Shown piece by piece: positions 11,001 to 22,850 of a DNA stretch of 64,000 nt. Origin of the DNA: Branchiostoma floridae (taxonomy: Eukaryota > Chordata > Leptocardii > Amphioxiformes > Branchiostomatidae); assembly GCF_000003815.2 (NCBI RefSeq), contig NC_049993.1:18598127-18662126 (forward strand), read 5' to 3'. Under the pieces are notes generated by a model, which was given only the letters and a program-made list of their open reading frames with translations, was not told where the DNA came from and did no database searches. Positions within the stretch are counted from its first letter, which is position 1. Every line of letters starts with the position of its first letter. The position numbers and the translations under genes are program-made.

Positions 11001-14000
11001 TTGGACTGATCCAGAAAAAAAATTGGACTTAGAAAAAATCAGTGAACTGGATTTTAGACCAAGTTGAAAATGACCACTGATAATGTTGGTATAGGGTTTA
11101 CACGTTTTGGCGCTTGCCAGTTCCTGAAAATAACAAGAGCATTTCTACCAGGTGTCTACTAATATTTCCAGGTTTCAGGTTCTAAAGTAATCAATTGTTG
11201 TTGGCAAAACTGCTTCAAGTCCCTGGAAACTAAAGATCAGATGTTTTTAACTTCTTGTGATTGTTGTCCTCTGTTTGAGATAAACTGTTTTTTCTCTCCT
11301 CAGGCCACATGTTGTAAGCTTGATGATTTTTTCTTTGTTTCTTGCAGTTGTCATATTTTGTTATTTCTGTTTCCTCAGGCCTGACCTTTTCCTCCGGCCT
11401 GGCTGCTACTGACACCATCACCAAACTGCTGCAGGCGGGAGACCACATCGTCAGCATGGATGATGTCTATGGAGGTGAGATTATTACTAGTACCTTCTGT
11501 GTGTGTGTGTGTGTGTGTGTGTTTTTGTGTGAAGGCGGGAGATCACATCGTCAGCATGGACGACGTCTACGGAGGTAAGGTTGGACTTGAATTAAGACCC
11601 TCTTTTTTTTACAACTCTCCATCAATATTTTGATGACTGTCTGTCACCTTCCTACCCTGGGTGCCAGACAGGATCAGATCAGACAGCTAGAGACTCGGAG
11701 TTTATTTGGGGGCCCAAGGCAGTCAGCCCGCCGATCTCATATTAGTGCTCCAGGGAGTTTAAGCCCAAAGGAGGAAGCGAAACCTTCAGTTTATGTCCCC
11801 AGAGTGCTAATATGAGATTGGCGGGCTGACTGCGTTGTAGTCTTCGTAACCCGAACTCCGTTGTCCCGGCGCTGATTGGCCCCTTCCCACAGCAATGTAT
11901 TACGGGCCGTAAGAAGCTTGATTAATTCAGGCTAAATCAGACTAAACTTGCTTGCTGCCCAATCCCGGCTGGCACTCAGGGTATTACCTGTCTCAATCTG
12001 GGCAATTCTGACTCTGAGTATTTCATATTGCACTGCAGCTATAGGTGTTGCTACTTATACTCCTTTACCTAACGACTGCATTTGAACATCCCATAAAACC
12101 AGCAGACTATATGGTTTTTAGTTGATATTTCAAATTAGCATTATTTTTAAATCCATCCTAGTACCAACAAATAAAATTGGTGTAGCCTTAGGATGAAAAG
12201 TAGTTTGTCTTCTTAGCTGTGGTGTCTGTTTTTCTCCCAGGAACCAACCGGTATTTCCGTAACGTGGCCAGCAGGAACGGGATCGAGACCAGTTTTGTGG
12301 ACTGCACCGACGCAGCAAACGTAGCCGCGGCTCTCAAGCCTAACACCAAGGTAAGGCAATAGATAAATGTAGTGGAACAAGAAAGCTTCTAAAAAAAGCT
12401 GGCCGGTGCGTATTTTGGAAAAAGCCTGGATGTTAAACAAAATCACACTAAAAAGTGTTTTTAAACATCGAATTACTGAATTGGTCTGTCTTCTATTAAA
12501 AAAACAGTACATGAGATTTGTCTAACAAAGAAAAAAAAAATGTAGCAAGTGGGGTTCGAACCCAAGATCCACGGCTGCAGAAGCAAAATGCTATATTAAG
12601 TTAAGGGCCTCAGACCGCTCAGCCACGCTGACTCAATTACGCAATCAGGCGTATAAAAGGGCTATAAGAAGGGTTTGGTTAAATTGACCGATCCATGCAT
12701 CCATCCATGCATACAAACGAATGCTTGAACCAACCGCTTCTGTCGATACAAAGCTGGTGCTACGCACCGGCAAAAATCCATCAAGCCAACTCACTCCACA
12801 GCCATAGGCTGTAATCCAGTCTCTTTTGTTCTCAATGTCTACCGCACATGTCAAGCATTCTTCCACCTGTTTTTTATCACAAGATTATAAGGGCAAGCAA
12901 ATCATTCCAGAATGCAGATTTGTCTGTTTGCCCATTTGTTTAAAAGTCACTGTGGAGCAAATCTTAAAGAGCAGTTACAAATGTAAAAAAACACAACTTT
13001 GATAATAACCCTCGATCTATGTTATGTTTTGTTTATTACCTTTCCATGTACTTTCTTCCTTCTGAGGTAGTCCAAAGATGCTCTTTTGTCTAGAAAGTGG
13101 AAAGAATAACAGCAGAAGAGACAATCTTAGTCTCATATTTACCAGTTTCAACTTTCTCTTAAAAGAAAGCCATCAGTTAAGTTTTTCTGTGTGTTTTACT
13201 AGATGGTGTGGATCGAGACACCGACCAACCCGACCCTGCGAGTGGTGGACATCCAGGCCGTTGCTGATGTCATCAAGGGGAGAGACATCTTCCTGGTGTC
13301 TGACAACACCTTCATGTCTGCTTACTTCCAGGTAAGGAGGCTTGGTCACTGAATAATATAATGGCCTCATTCGGTCTGTATAGACCATGGTAAAATCCTA
13401 ATGATGTCAGCCCTACAGTGTAGGCTGTTGCTGAACAGTCCTATACGAGAATGACTGTCACAGTCTCTGCCACATAGGGCACATCTGTAGGCTGACTCAG
13501 GATTATTGCAGGGTTCTTTTTGCAGGATCCGCCTTTCTTCTACCATGCACATCAGTCTGGTTTCTCCAAAATTTAAGCTGCCTGGATGGACAGTGAATAA
13601 TGGTCACTAAATAAAGTGACTCTTTTTTTTGACAACCCTTGCTTTATTTCCAGCAATGTTTTGGTGACCGTCTGTCACCTTTCTGAAGGTAATTCTGACT
13701 GGTTCACTGCCCTGAGGAAGGTAACAAATGGAAACTTTGTTGGATAAAGCAAGGGTCTCAAATGCAAAGATACTTGAATTGCTCTCATCACAGAAAGCCT
13801 ATTGGTAAGAACTTCTCTTAAAGACCCGAAATCTGGACCAGGGCTCAGAACCATAAAACACTGTCTCCTATCAGGATGTCAGTTATGAAACAACCAGAGG
13901 GGCGAGTAAGAACAGAAAGAAACAAACATGTCAACACCGGGGATCGAACCCGGGTCAGCGGATTACAAATCATGACCGCTATCGCTGTCGCCACAAAAGC

Positions 14001-17000
14001 ACTAGTGCCCTTGGGCAAGGACGATAGGCAGTACTTGAACACCACTGTTACACTTGCTAAATTGACTACTCACTTCCTCCCAACATCATAGATAGATTAG
14101 GCCAAGTGGGAAATCTCTACCCGTCTGGTCACAAGAACAACGGCTTGGTATTACAGCAGACGACAGGAAGACATTTGCATATTAACTGATAGCCTGATTT
14201 AATCTTGCTTATAGCAGCCCGCCCAACATCCGCCGGCCTCCTAGAAGGCCTCCGCGGGGAGGGGCCAGTTACAGCCCTGGGCAGTGGAGTTTGCGTTATG
14301 CACAGATTATCTGACATCAAGATTTCAAAAGTCCTGTCCACAAATTTTTCAAGAAATCATTGTCAGACACAGAAAAAAGACCCGGATTGTTGCTGCAAGC
14401 ATAAAACCCAATGCAGTACAGTTCAGGTGTTCACAGTTTGGTTTCACACAAGAGCTCGGGCGTAATGTTGTATCTAGGCCTTCAGTTTCACATCCTTGTT
14501 TGAACTGCCTTTCAGTAAAGACCAGCCCCTGTCAAGTTTGAACTACTTATATTTTGCAACGTGTAACTGTCTTCCCCACAACTCAACTAGCTTTGATACC
14601 TAGTAATATGGCTCATGGTGATATTTATAGTTGGTAGTCCAAAAGAGACCAGTGTAGACTGGGACTTTGTAGGACTGTACAAGTTGTATCTGGGTCAAAA
14701 TGTCTGAGACACACTTCCAGGCAGACCTTGGTCAGCTATGCTTTATAATCTTTGTAAGCTGACTTGTGAAGCTATGCCGATTTATGTGTAGCCATACTTC
14801 AATTCCTTATCTGTTCAAGACTACTGGCGTACAATGTATGTGCATTTCAAAACTGTTTTGAAGAGTGAATCCAAAACTTGCCATTATATTATAATCTGTA
14901 TTAGCCTGCCTCCACTGATGTGAACACCATGGTGGTTGGGACCAGACTGAGGGCTGGTAGTTTACGTTAGCCGAATTTATTGGGTGATTTTATAGTGCAT
15001 TGCCTACTTCAATCTCTAGTTTTTCTACTTTTCTGCTTTTTTCCAATTTGAGACTAGAAGTGAAACCTATAACCTATATCTTTTAGCATACATGTAGAAG
15101 AACCACCTTTTCTGACTTGGATTTGTATTTAATACCATAACCTTCCTTCTTGCAAGTAGCCCTCATTCAAGAACTCACCCTACCTTTTCTTTGTTGTTCA
15201 ACAGCGCCCCCTAGACCATGGAGCTGATATTGCATTTCACTCCGTCACCAAGTACATGAACGGTTTGTGACACTTTTTATATTACATTGATCTAAAAAAA
15301 ACTACCATAGGATTTACACTGTTCAGTACATATTGAAGTAAAATGGCTTTATATTTTCTATAAGTTGTCTATCCATAACACTGCACCACTACATGGCAGG
15401 GATTTCTTCCGGTACTGTAGATTAGCTATATATGGGTCGTGTGTTGTGGGAATGAGCCCCCCCTTAGTAATCTCCAAGCAGATCCTACGGTAGCATAAGA
15501 TAGTATCAAAAGCTGGCAGAGGAGTGAAGCCAGCTTAGGAGTGTGTTTGGCTACATGACAAATGTACACCTCTTGACTGACAACACTCCTTGGCCAGTTA
15601 GGCTTTATCTATCTTATGCCATTGTAGGATATGCTTGGAGATTACCCCCTTAGCACTGTGAATAGACCTGAAATGTGGGAAGGGGACATCCTGTTCAATG
15701 CCTTAAAGACAAGCACCGCTTAATCCTCTTAATATGGAATAAAGCTTGAGTAATTGTTATCTTGCATGCCAGCGATGCCTAACCTGCATTGATGTAACTG
15801 ATGTAGTAAATCATATTGATTTGCCCAGGCCACAGTGATGTGGTGATGGGAGCTGTGGTGACCAAGAGGGACGACCTTCACGAGAGGCTGCGATTCCTGC
15901 AATATGGTAAGATAGAACCCCTATCCAAATATGGTCAAATAGAACCTCTTTCCAAATACGGTAACATAGAACCCCTTTCCGAATATGGTCAAATGGAATC
16001 ACAGGTTGACCTTCACTAGAGGCTGTGATATCTGCAATATGGTGAGATTTTATGCATCCAAATACATTGTATGGTACTTTAGAAGCCCGTCCAAACATGG
16101 TCAAATGAAACCCTGTCTAAATATGGTAAAATACAGGTGGATGAAGACAGTTTGTATCTTCAGAAAAACAACCAGGAAAGGGAAAAATACTGTAAAATGT
16201 AGAACCTACAGTTGGAATGAAGACTTTTGATTTAAAGGTTCAGTTGAAAATTTGTGTTGGTGAGTCAGTTCTTTGTGCTGAATGACATGATCGCATTTCA
16301 TTTGTTATCTGCCAAAAACAATGATTTTTCTTGCTGATAACCCAAACACAGTGAATCTAAATGCTCTGATAGTTGGTATGTGTTATGTTTTAATTAATAC
16401 TTGTCATATTTCAGCTGTGGCACTAAGTGTCATCGCTGTTTTGACACTTTTTGAAGACAAAGACCTGTGACATGTTTTTTCATTCCTACATGTGTGAATG
16501 TTTGTCGTGTTTCAGCTGTGGGCGCGGTGCCGTCCCCGTTCGACTGTTTCCTGGTGAACCGAGGTCTGAAGACGCTGGCCGTGAGGATGAAGCAACACTA
16601 CCAGAACGGGCTGGCAGTCGCCAAGTTCCTGGAGAACCATCCCTGTGTTATTAAGTGTTCTTACCCTGGTACGTAGGGCTGTGTGTTGGTACCAGGGTTG
16701 TAGCCAGCACCCGTCCTCCTGTCCTTTTACAGAATTTTGTAGCTGGGGATGGAAAAAAATTTGCCCATTCTGTCCTTTGTGAGCAAAATTTGCAGGAAAT
16801 TGCAGGAAATAGCGTTTCAGAGGGTCTAGATTTTAAACTTTTCCCTAAGAACGCTGCGGCAAAGCCATTCAAAATTGAGGGGACGGAAAATGATTTCTGG
16901 CTGGCTACAACCCTGGTTCTACTAGCCTCCTTCACAGACTTCTATCTTCACAGGTGGGCTTTTATTTTACGAGGAGGAGTGGTTTGCAATTTTAACACGA

Positions 17001-19506
17001 GCTAAGGTTTCCTTCCATGTCTGCTTTATGTTGGCTAATAGGAAGGCCACTAGGAGTCTCCGCCTCCTGGCATTAGAGAACCTCAGCTCAGCTCATGTTG
17101 AGAATCACAAATCAACGTTTCCCCCAAAAAAAATACTTGTTTGTTGTAGACCTTGTTAGAATTGACCTGGACAACAAAATGGCTGTTGAATAGGTCTGCA
17201 TTTCCACTCATCGTACCACGTGATGCAGAAACTACATTATATTATTAAAAGGATCTTTGTTTTTCATTATGCTCATCATATCTTGTCATTTCTTTGTTGT
17301 TGACCTTGTGAGGATTGACCTTGACAACAAAATGGCCGTTGTTCCCCCACAGGTCTGCCCTCCCACCCCTCCTAGGTGATGCAGAAGCTACATGTTATTG
17401 GGATCTTTGTTGTTCATCATAATCATCATATCTTTGTCATTTCTTTGCTATTGACCTTGTGAGTGTTGACCTTGACCATCGTTCCCCTTCAGGTCTGCCC
17501 TCCCACCCCTCCTACGAGGTGATGCAGAAGCAGTCCACCGGCTGCTCGGGGATGGTGACCTTCAGGATCAAGGGCGGCGTGGAGTCTGCCAGCAAGTTTC
17601 TCCAGTACCTCAAGGTTTGTGTTCTTACGGAATGTGGAAGGCTGAAGAAGGATGTGGTGACAACATATGACTATAAGCAGGGGCATTCCGGGGGGTTCAT
17701 TTGAAACCCACCCATCCAAAAAACCCCACACTGTGTGGTACCAAAAAAGATTAATCCTCTCTTGACAGTCCTGTTATCAAAAGTCTCTTTTTGTTACTTC
17801 TGTCCTCTCAAATATTGTGGAAATACCATTTCAAAATGGTTGGATTTACAAAAACTTTCCAAGGGTTTGCCCACAGACCCTCCCACGTGCTTGTGCCTTC
17901 GGGTCTCACAAAAATCCACAAAAGAACTTTCCAAACAAAGTTCTGTTTATGGGAATCAGCACTCAAGTATTACAACCTTGTTTGGTACATGACAATCACA
18001 GCTCTAAGACAGAGAAATAAAGTAGATTTAGAGATTAAGATTTTTGTGTTTCCGAGTTCTTAATAATGGATCTGTAACTTGTTCTACAGATCTTCACCCT
18101 GGCAGAGAGCCTAGGAGGTATTGAAAGCCTGGCAGAGATTCCGTAAGTTGAAGACTTGTTTTGACTGACAAAAGTTTTTATTTTTCTCATTCGCTTTCAT
18201 TGTCAAAGTTTACCTCAAGAGCAATACATTTCATTTAGTAATTTTGTGTACATGTATTATCATTTTGAGTTCTCCTTGTTGCCTTGTTGTCTTCAACTGA
18301 TAAAAACAATTTGTTCTCATTTTTCTCTATTGAATGTTGTTGTCTACGGTAGCCTTAAGGAGAAATACATTTCAGCCTTTGATATTTTAATGTTTCCCCC
18401 ATTTTTGCGGTGGTTTTATTTTCACGGTTTTCCATTTGGCAATTCACCTTGAACTTAAAGCTACCGCAAACATTTTTCCATGGCAGTAAGACACTACAGT
18501 GCATGGTGCTTCCGCAAACTGAAAACCACCACGAACAGTTCCTTTTCCCACTACCGCGAAATTAAATCCCTGCGAACTTAAATGCATTTACAGTATTTTT
18601 TATGTTTCCCCATCAGCGGCCTGATGACGCACTTGTCCGTCCCAAAGAAGGACCGTGACACGCTGGGTATCCATGACGACCTCGTCCGCCTGTCCTGTGG
18701 CATTGAGGAGACCTCTGACCTCATCGCTGACCTTGACCAGGGACTCAAGAAGGCTGTAAGTATTCAAACGCATCTTCCAGATCATTCTCTTTCGCAGATT
18801 TGAACCCTAGAGCTTGGTTCGTACTTAGCTTAACTTCCCTTCCATTTCCACTATTGTGGGCATTGCAGCTGTAAGTATTCCAACACGTATTCCAGATCAT
18901 TCTCTTACGCAGATTTGAACCCTAGAGCTTGGTTCGTACTTAGCTTAACTTCCCTTCATTTGCACTATTCTAACAGCTGTCAGACAATCAGAGAAGACAC
19001 CTTTGTGTTGTACAAAGAAAAAGCTTGTTCTAGATAAGGTTCAGATTCATCTCTGCTTAGAAGAATACTGTTCTTGACACAACCCATGGCTGATGTTTCG
19101 GTAGCAATTTTACATGGCTGATGTTTTAGTAGCATCTAAATTAAATGAGCATGTACATTTTGTACTTGTTGTTGCAGAAGGACTTTTAGTCTGCTCATTG
19201 AACAGTATAACAATGTGAGCTAGAGAAAAGCCTAAGTTGCATTACATGATATTCAAAATAGGAGAATAATCTTCTTATGAACAACCTAGCACGCAGGTGA
19301 TGCTGATGCGACAGTGGGGAGAAACTTAGCTACCTCTGATAAGATCTGATTGCAGACACATTGTATTGTTCATGATCAACAACTGAGAAAAGTATGCAAC
19401 AATTTCTAGTATACCCTTTGTATTCTCATGCAAAGTGTTGTCAAACAGTCTCTTTAATGCTTGTTTTTTTATTATTCTGCAGGTGCCAGAAGAATTGCGG
19501 AAATAA
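8080..19506 (+). CDS. CTH: Cystathionine gamma-lyase (12 exons, complete)
   Basis: PLP enzyme of transsulfuration: it cleaves cystathionine to cysteine, 2-oxobutyrate and ammonia, and makes H2S. Exons: 8080-8262, 10822-10903, 11379-11474, 12241-12350, 13203-13331, 15205-15262, 15829-15906, 16516-16668, 17493-17614, 18090-18142, 18617-18755, 19483-19506. All have AG/GT borders and join in frame to 408 aa (human CTH 405). Visible landmarks: DPEQWNSKAVIPPISL, EYSRAGNPTRN (Tyr65, Arg67), MDDVYGG (Tyr119 stacking on PLP), SDNTFMS, the PLP lysine in SVTKYMNG (Lys216), FLQYAVGAVPSPFDC and FTLAESLGG. The start at 8080 gives a normal-length N terminus in good Kozak context (CAACATGG); an in-frame ATG at 7858 would add 74 unconserved residues. 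Exons 3, 7, 9 and 11 have boundary duplications in adjoining introns. A polyadenylation signal AATAAA lies at 20496. Confidence 0.95.
8263..9908 (+). other. CTH intron 1, no embedded gene seen
   Basis: Open frames here (for example 9102-9473) are short and lack coding character. A MITE occupies the next 200 bp of the intron. Confidence 0.5.
9909..10120. mobile_element. Inverted-repeat MITE, family A
   Basis: The ends are inverted copies built on AAATGCATTTAAGTTYGCGG and CGCGAACATTTCTGCATTTACTG, with internal AAACCACYGCGAA words repeated in both orientations. Related copies are at about 18395-18595 and 20749-20925. Non-coding. Confidence 0.7.
11475..11580 (+). repeat. CTH exon 3 end and donor, duplicated in intron 3
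   Basis: After the true donor at 11475, a (GT)n microsatellite (about 11498-11529) is followed by a second copy of the last ~41 nt of exon 3 (11534-11574), which reads GGAGATCACATCGTCAGC and ends in GGAG with its own donor GTAAGG. Coding differences from the exon are silent (GAC/GAT, TAC/TAT). Reading through to the second donor would shift frame, so only one donor can be used productively. Confidence 0.85.
11653..11983. mobile_element. Inverted-repeat element with nested palindrome
   Basis: The outer ends are inverted (TACCCTGGGTGCCAG and CTGGCACTCAGGGTA). An inner near-perfect inverted repeat, with arms 11719-11750 and 11802-11833 (GCAGTCAGCCCGCC start), forms a long hairpin. The 9-bp flanks TCACCTTCC and TTACCTGTC match at 6 of 9 positions, consistent with an eroded target duplication. 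Confidence 0.6.
12540..12635 (-). pseudogene. tRNA-like relic (Leu/Ser type) in CTH intron 4
   Basis: The minus strand shows an A-box-like TGGCTGAGCGGTCTGAGG and a B-box GGTTCGAACCC about 60 nt apart, as in a long-variable-arm tRNA. The acceptor stem does not pair well and the anticodon region is scrambled, so it is a tRNA pseudogene or a SINE head. Confidence 0.45.
13925..14090 (-). mobile_element. tRNA-derived SINE-like sequence
   Basis: The minus strand carries an A box (TGGCGACAGCGATAGCGG) and a B box (GGTTCGATCCC within CCCGGGTTCGATCCCCGG) with tRNA-like spacing. The sequence CCTTGCCCAAGGGCAC, often seen beside such elements, is adjacent. The boundaries are uncertain. Confidence 0.5.
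14100..15200 (+). other. Rest of CTH intron 5, nothing recognised
   Basis: No coding region, RNA gene or repeat could be supported in this stretch. Confidence 0.45.
15468..15644. mobile_element. MITE, family C, with exact 9-bp target duplication
   Basis: The ends are inverted, TAATCTCCAAGCAGATCC on the left and GGATATGCTTGGAGATTA on the right. The 9-bp sequence CCCCCTTAG flanks both sides (15459-15467 and 15645-15653). The 177-bp element is non-coding. A 9-bp target duplication suggests mobilisation by a Mutator-like (MULE) transposase. A second copy is at 61412-61586. Confidence 0.9.
15901..16050 (+). repeat. CTH exon 7 donor region, tandem copies in intron 7
   Basis: From the exon 7 donor, a ~26-bp unit (AATATGGTAAGATAGAACCC type) repeats about four times. 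A longer decayed copy of the exon end follows at 16005-16047 (GACCTTCACTAGAGGCTGTG), finishing in AATATG|GTGAGA. It carries an in-frame stop (TAG), so it is not usable as an exon. Confidence 0.8.
16691..16917. mobile_element. Inverted-repeat MITE in CTH intron 8
   Basis: Perfect 18-bp terminal inverted repeats: ACCAGGGTTGTAGCCAGC at 16691 and its reverse complement ending at 16917. The CAGGG-type end resembles hAT elements, but no clear target duplication is seen. Confidence 0.7.
17150..17533 (+). repeat. CTH exon 9 acceptor and exon start, repeated three times
   Basis: Units of about 150 bp contain intron sequence (CTTTGTYRTTGACCTTGTGAG) plus the acceptor and exon start (AGGTCTGCCCTCCCACCCCT). 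The last unit (exon from 17493) is functional. The middle copy at about 17350-17393 lacks the Tyr-Glu codons, and the first, at about 17190-17230, is decayed. Decay increases with distance from the true exon. Confidence 0.85.
18395..18595. mobile_element. MITE, family A, left end eroded
   Basis: The right end AAATGCATTTACAG is followed by TA, and internal GCGGTGGTTTTA / AAAACCACCACGAA words match the copies at 9909 and 20749. The left terminus is degraded. Confidence 0.65.
18752..18980 (+). repeat. CTH exon 11 donor region, two tandem units
   Basis: The last codon plus donor and about 100 bp of intron (GCTGTAAGTATTCAAACG, then the CTAGAGCTTGGTTCGTAC block) recur from about 18868 as GCTGTAAGTATTCCAACACG. 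Both copies keep the GTAAGT donor. Confidence 0.85.
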
Positions 19507-20520
19507 GAAACTGCTGCTACTGACAACCTACATACATGTACATGTACATGTGCATGTGCACGTGGAGTGGGGCATGGTGGGGCATTGGGAATACAAAACA
19601 GTCAAACCTGTCTTTGGTGACTACTCATGGAGAAAAAAAATGGTCACAGTAGACAAGTGGCAGAATTCTTTCGATTTTGTCGGTGGGAAAATAATCTAAA
19701 AGACCAACAAAAAGTCATGAGGTCACAATGGTCTGGTGTTCCTTGTGTAGAGGTGGTCTCTAGTACAGATTTGATTTTAACGTTACGGGTTGGAAACATA
19801 GAAATTAGTTTGGATGAGTTCCTTTTTGTGAATTTTCAAATTTGTGTGGTTGTTTTACCCCATTGAAAAATTAGATGACGACTTGCTACATTTAAGAAAG
19901 CTAATGGTGGCATAATGTAGAAAATATGTTGATTGATATTACTGGTCTGTACATCTCATGTCTGCAAAATGTTAAAAGGGTTTTTCTCATAGGAAAGCTG
20001 CAGAATAACATTAATGATGCACAATTTGTAACCTCTTTTACTGTCAGGGACTGGTGATCAAATTATAGACACAATGGTGGTACATTTACATAATGTACAA
20101 ATATGTGCACTCTGGCAGTCTTTAGTAAAGTCTATACTCTATAGAGTACTTTTAATGCAACTGATGTGATGAAATGAAAGATCTTCAGCAAAATTATCCG
20201 TGATGCTGCCGACTTCTATGAAGTCCACATGTACAATGTACATGTAGCTGGATTGTAGCCGCCAGTTTGTTCATTTAGAGGTTAAAGTCACGTTAAGGTA
20301 CAAAATATATCTTCGAAAACATCTTCCATGTGTATCTTCAAACTGTAACAATTTTAAATTTGATCATATTATTTTTACATATCACTCCAAAACACTACTA
20401 TATAAAAACACTACATTGAGAGCTGCTGTACCAGTATTTTACTAAGAGTCGCCTATTTATTTTATTCTAAGTTTATTTTTCTCCTTTTCCTCCCAAATAA
20501 AGTTTATGTCTCACACCACC
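19507..20520 (+). other. CTH 3' untranslated region
   Basis: No coding signal follows the TAA at 19504-19506. The first good polyadenylation signal, AATAAA at 20496-20501, is followed by a T-rich stretch, suggesting an ~1-kb 3' UTR. Variable CATGTA repeats occur near 19530. Confidence 0.55.
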
Positions 20521-20748
20521 TTTGTTTTGCAATTGCTCCTTACTACTTTTTCTATATTGACAATGAAAACACGTCATTACATGGGTCTGCCTAGGCAGCT
20601 TTGGGCTGGTAGCGGCAGTGCCAACAAGAATGCGGACAAACATACAAGGAATTCATCATAACAATACAATATAATACAATAAAAATAACTATAGAATTTG
20701 TCATGCATCTGCAAATATCAGAGCAATGATCTATACCATATACATGTA

Positions 20749-20925
20749 CTGTAAATGTATTTAAGTTTGCGGGGACTTGATTTCGCAGTAGCGGGAAAAG
20801 GACTTTTCGCTGTGGTTTTAAGTTCGCGGTAGCACCATGCACTGTCTCTTACTGCCACGGAAAAATGTTCACGGCGGTTTTAAGTTCGCGAACAGAAAAC
20901 CACACGAAAATTTCTGCATTTACAG
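20749..20925. mobile_element. MITE, family A, flanked by TA
   Basis: It begins CTGTAAATGTATTTAAG and ends TTCTGCATTTACAG, with TA on each side (20747-20748, 20926-20927). Internal segments alternate orientation (GTGGTTTTAAGTTCGCGG). A TA target duplication points to a Tc1/mariner-like mobiliser. Confidence 0.8.
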
Positions 20926-20927
20926 TA

Positions 20928-22848
20928 AGTATACAGTATACAGATGGCAATTAGGAAACATAGACCACTTAGACTTTGATTTAAGATAATTGGAATTGTT
21001 GCAATTGTAGCCTGTTTCCTTCCAAAAGAGGAAAGAAATCACAATCAGTTGACACCTGAACAATATGTGATGATCATTGTATTTGGACCTGGATTGCAAA
21101 ATTGTCATAAATTGAGACGTCCCTATAGGTATGGGCCACTGCATCATTATTTATTACTTATTAGTGATCTGGTTTTGTCATTCTTTTCTTTTCTGAAAAC
21201 AGGATCATATTCGTTGGTATTAACTAAATCATCTTTTTCATAACTTTCAATGAAGAGATCATAGACTCACAACATGTTGGAAATTACTATAATACCTACA
21301 TGTACATAACTAACAAACTTCTGTTATGTCATAGTAGACATTAAATGTTTTAACTCTGACTCAATGAAACATGACACGTTTTTACAGTATGAATCCTTTA
21401 TATAAACATGGTATAATATTAAACTGCTTGTGGAAATTGGTATTGGTACATGTACATTCAGTATACCGGTAGCAACCAAACATTTGAACAGTTCGGGAAT
21501 TAAAGTTTTCAACTTGCTCGATGTTAAATATGTAAATCCAACATATAAAAGATATTGATATGAACTAGATATGATCGTTTCACTTATACATACACTATAC
21601 ACCACGAATAGACATAAGATAGCTAGAAATGGACTAACAGTCTTTCACTACATAAACTTTATGTACAGTTTTAAATGCACAAACTACACACAAAGCTAGC
21701 ACACGCGTAGCATATGAACAAGCAAAGAAAACGCCATTTTCAATGCAATTCTGTACATCAAATAAAGCTCATGCTTTTGATACAAGATTTAGACAATGAT
21801 GCAAGAAGATCGCACATTCAAGTAGATATTCTAGTCCGAGAAGTTCTATTTTACAGTATAGCAAGGCTTCACGTTACATCATAAGTATAGCAACATGGGG
21901 ACGGGTGCAGCTACTTGAATTTCAATGAATCTTCTGACCCTCTGCGTCATTGATATGAAAAGTAAGTGAACATATGATCTAATAGCTTGTTTCTTTCGGA
22001 TGTTCAGGCAACAGTTGTTTAATACATGTACATCTACTGGCAACATTGGAGAATACAAACTAGTCACTTGGATATACCAAGGACGTTGTACAGTATAACA
22101 TCCTTGGATACACATGTTACCATTTGCCTTTATGTACAGCAGGACTGGCCAAATTTACACTGTAATAAGTATTTTTTTCTTCTTGAAGTTTGTAGCTCAC
22201 TTAAAACAGATTTTTTTTCAGTCAGGTTAAAGGTCCAAACTTTGGAACTTCTTCAAGTAATTACATTTTGTCCTTGGTTTGTCCAGACCATTATACAATA
22301 AAAATAGTAGAACTAGTAGAAATATGGGTACAATACTAAAGATTTAATTAACTTTGTAAATGGCATATCAACTGCAAAACATATACATGTAATTTGAAAC
22401 ACAGTTTTCCAAATTGGCCTAAATATTTAAAAACGTAATGTTTTTGTATGTTTTGCTCTTGTGTCAAAGATTTCGTAGGATTTACATCAAAGACAGCTGG
22501 CAATTTTCTCCCCACTTAGTGGGCAAAGTTTCTTCAAGCAAATACATCAGCTTAATCAAGCCATCTCCCTTACCCTTTAACACTGATAACAAATACATGT
22601 AGAAGAAGAAGATGTACAAATCAAGGCCAATGGCCTAAGCCTCTACCAGGCCCCACAGATCGCTTGACAAATATTAGAAATTCAAGGCAAAATAAAGAGA
22701 ATAGTAACTATTGGACCCTATGGCCGTCCGACTACCCTAGCGTACCACTTGGCCAATTTCTGTAGCAATGCTGTAATTTTATGGATGACATCCTCTTGAG
22801 ACCCCAAGACTACCCAAAAAAAAAATGCTGCTAAACTACAGGACTAAA
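20928..22848. other. Convergent intergenic region, no gene supported
   Basis: AT-rich DNA between the 3' ends of CTH (plus) and LEPROT (minus). Part is probably LEPROT 3' UTR. No RNA gene or coding signal is visible. Confidence 0.45.
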
Positions 22849-22850
22849 TA

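Noticed and set aside
12540-12635. Functional tRNA-Leu gene
   Set aside because: The boxes are recognisable, but the acceptor stem does not pair and no sensible anticodon loop forms.
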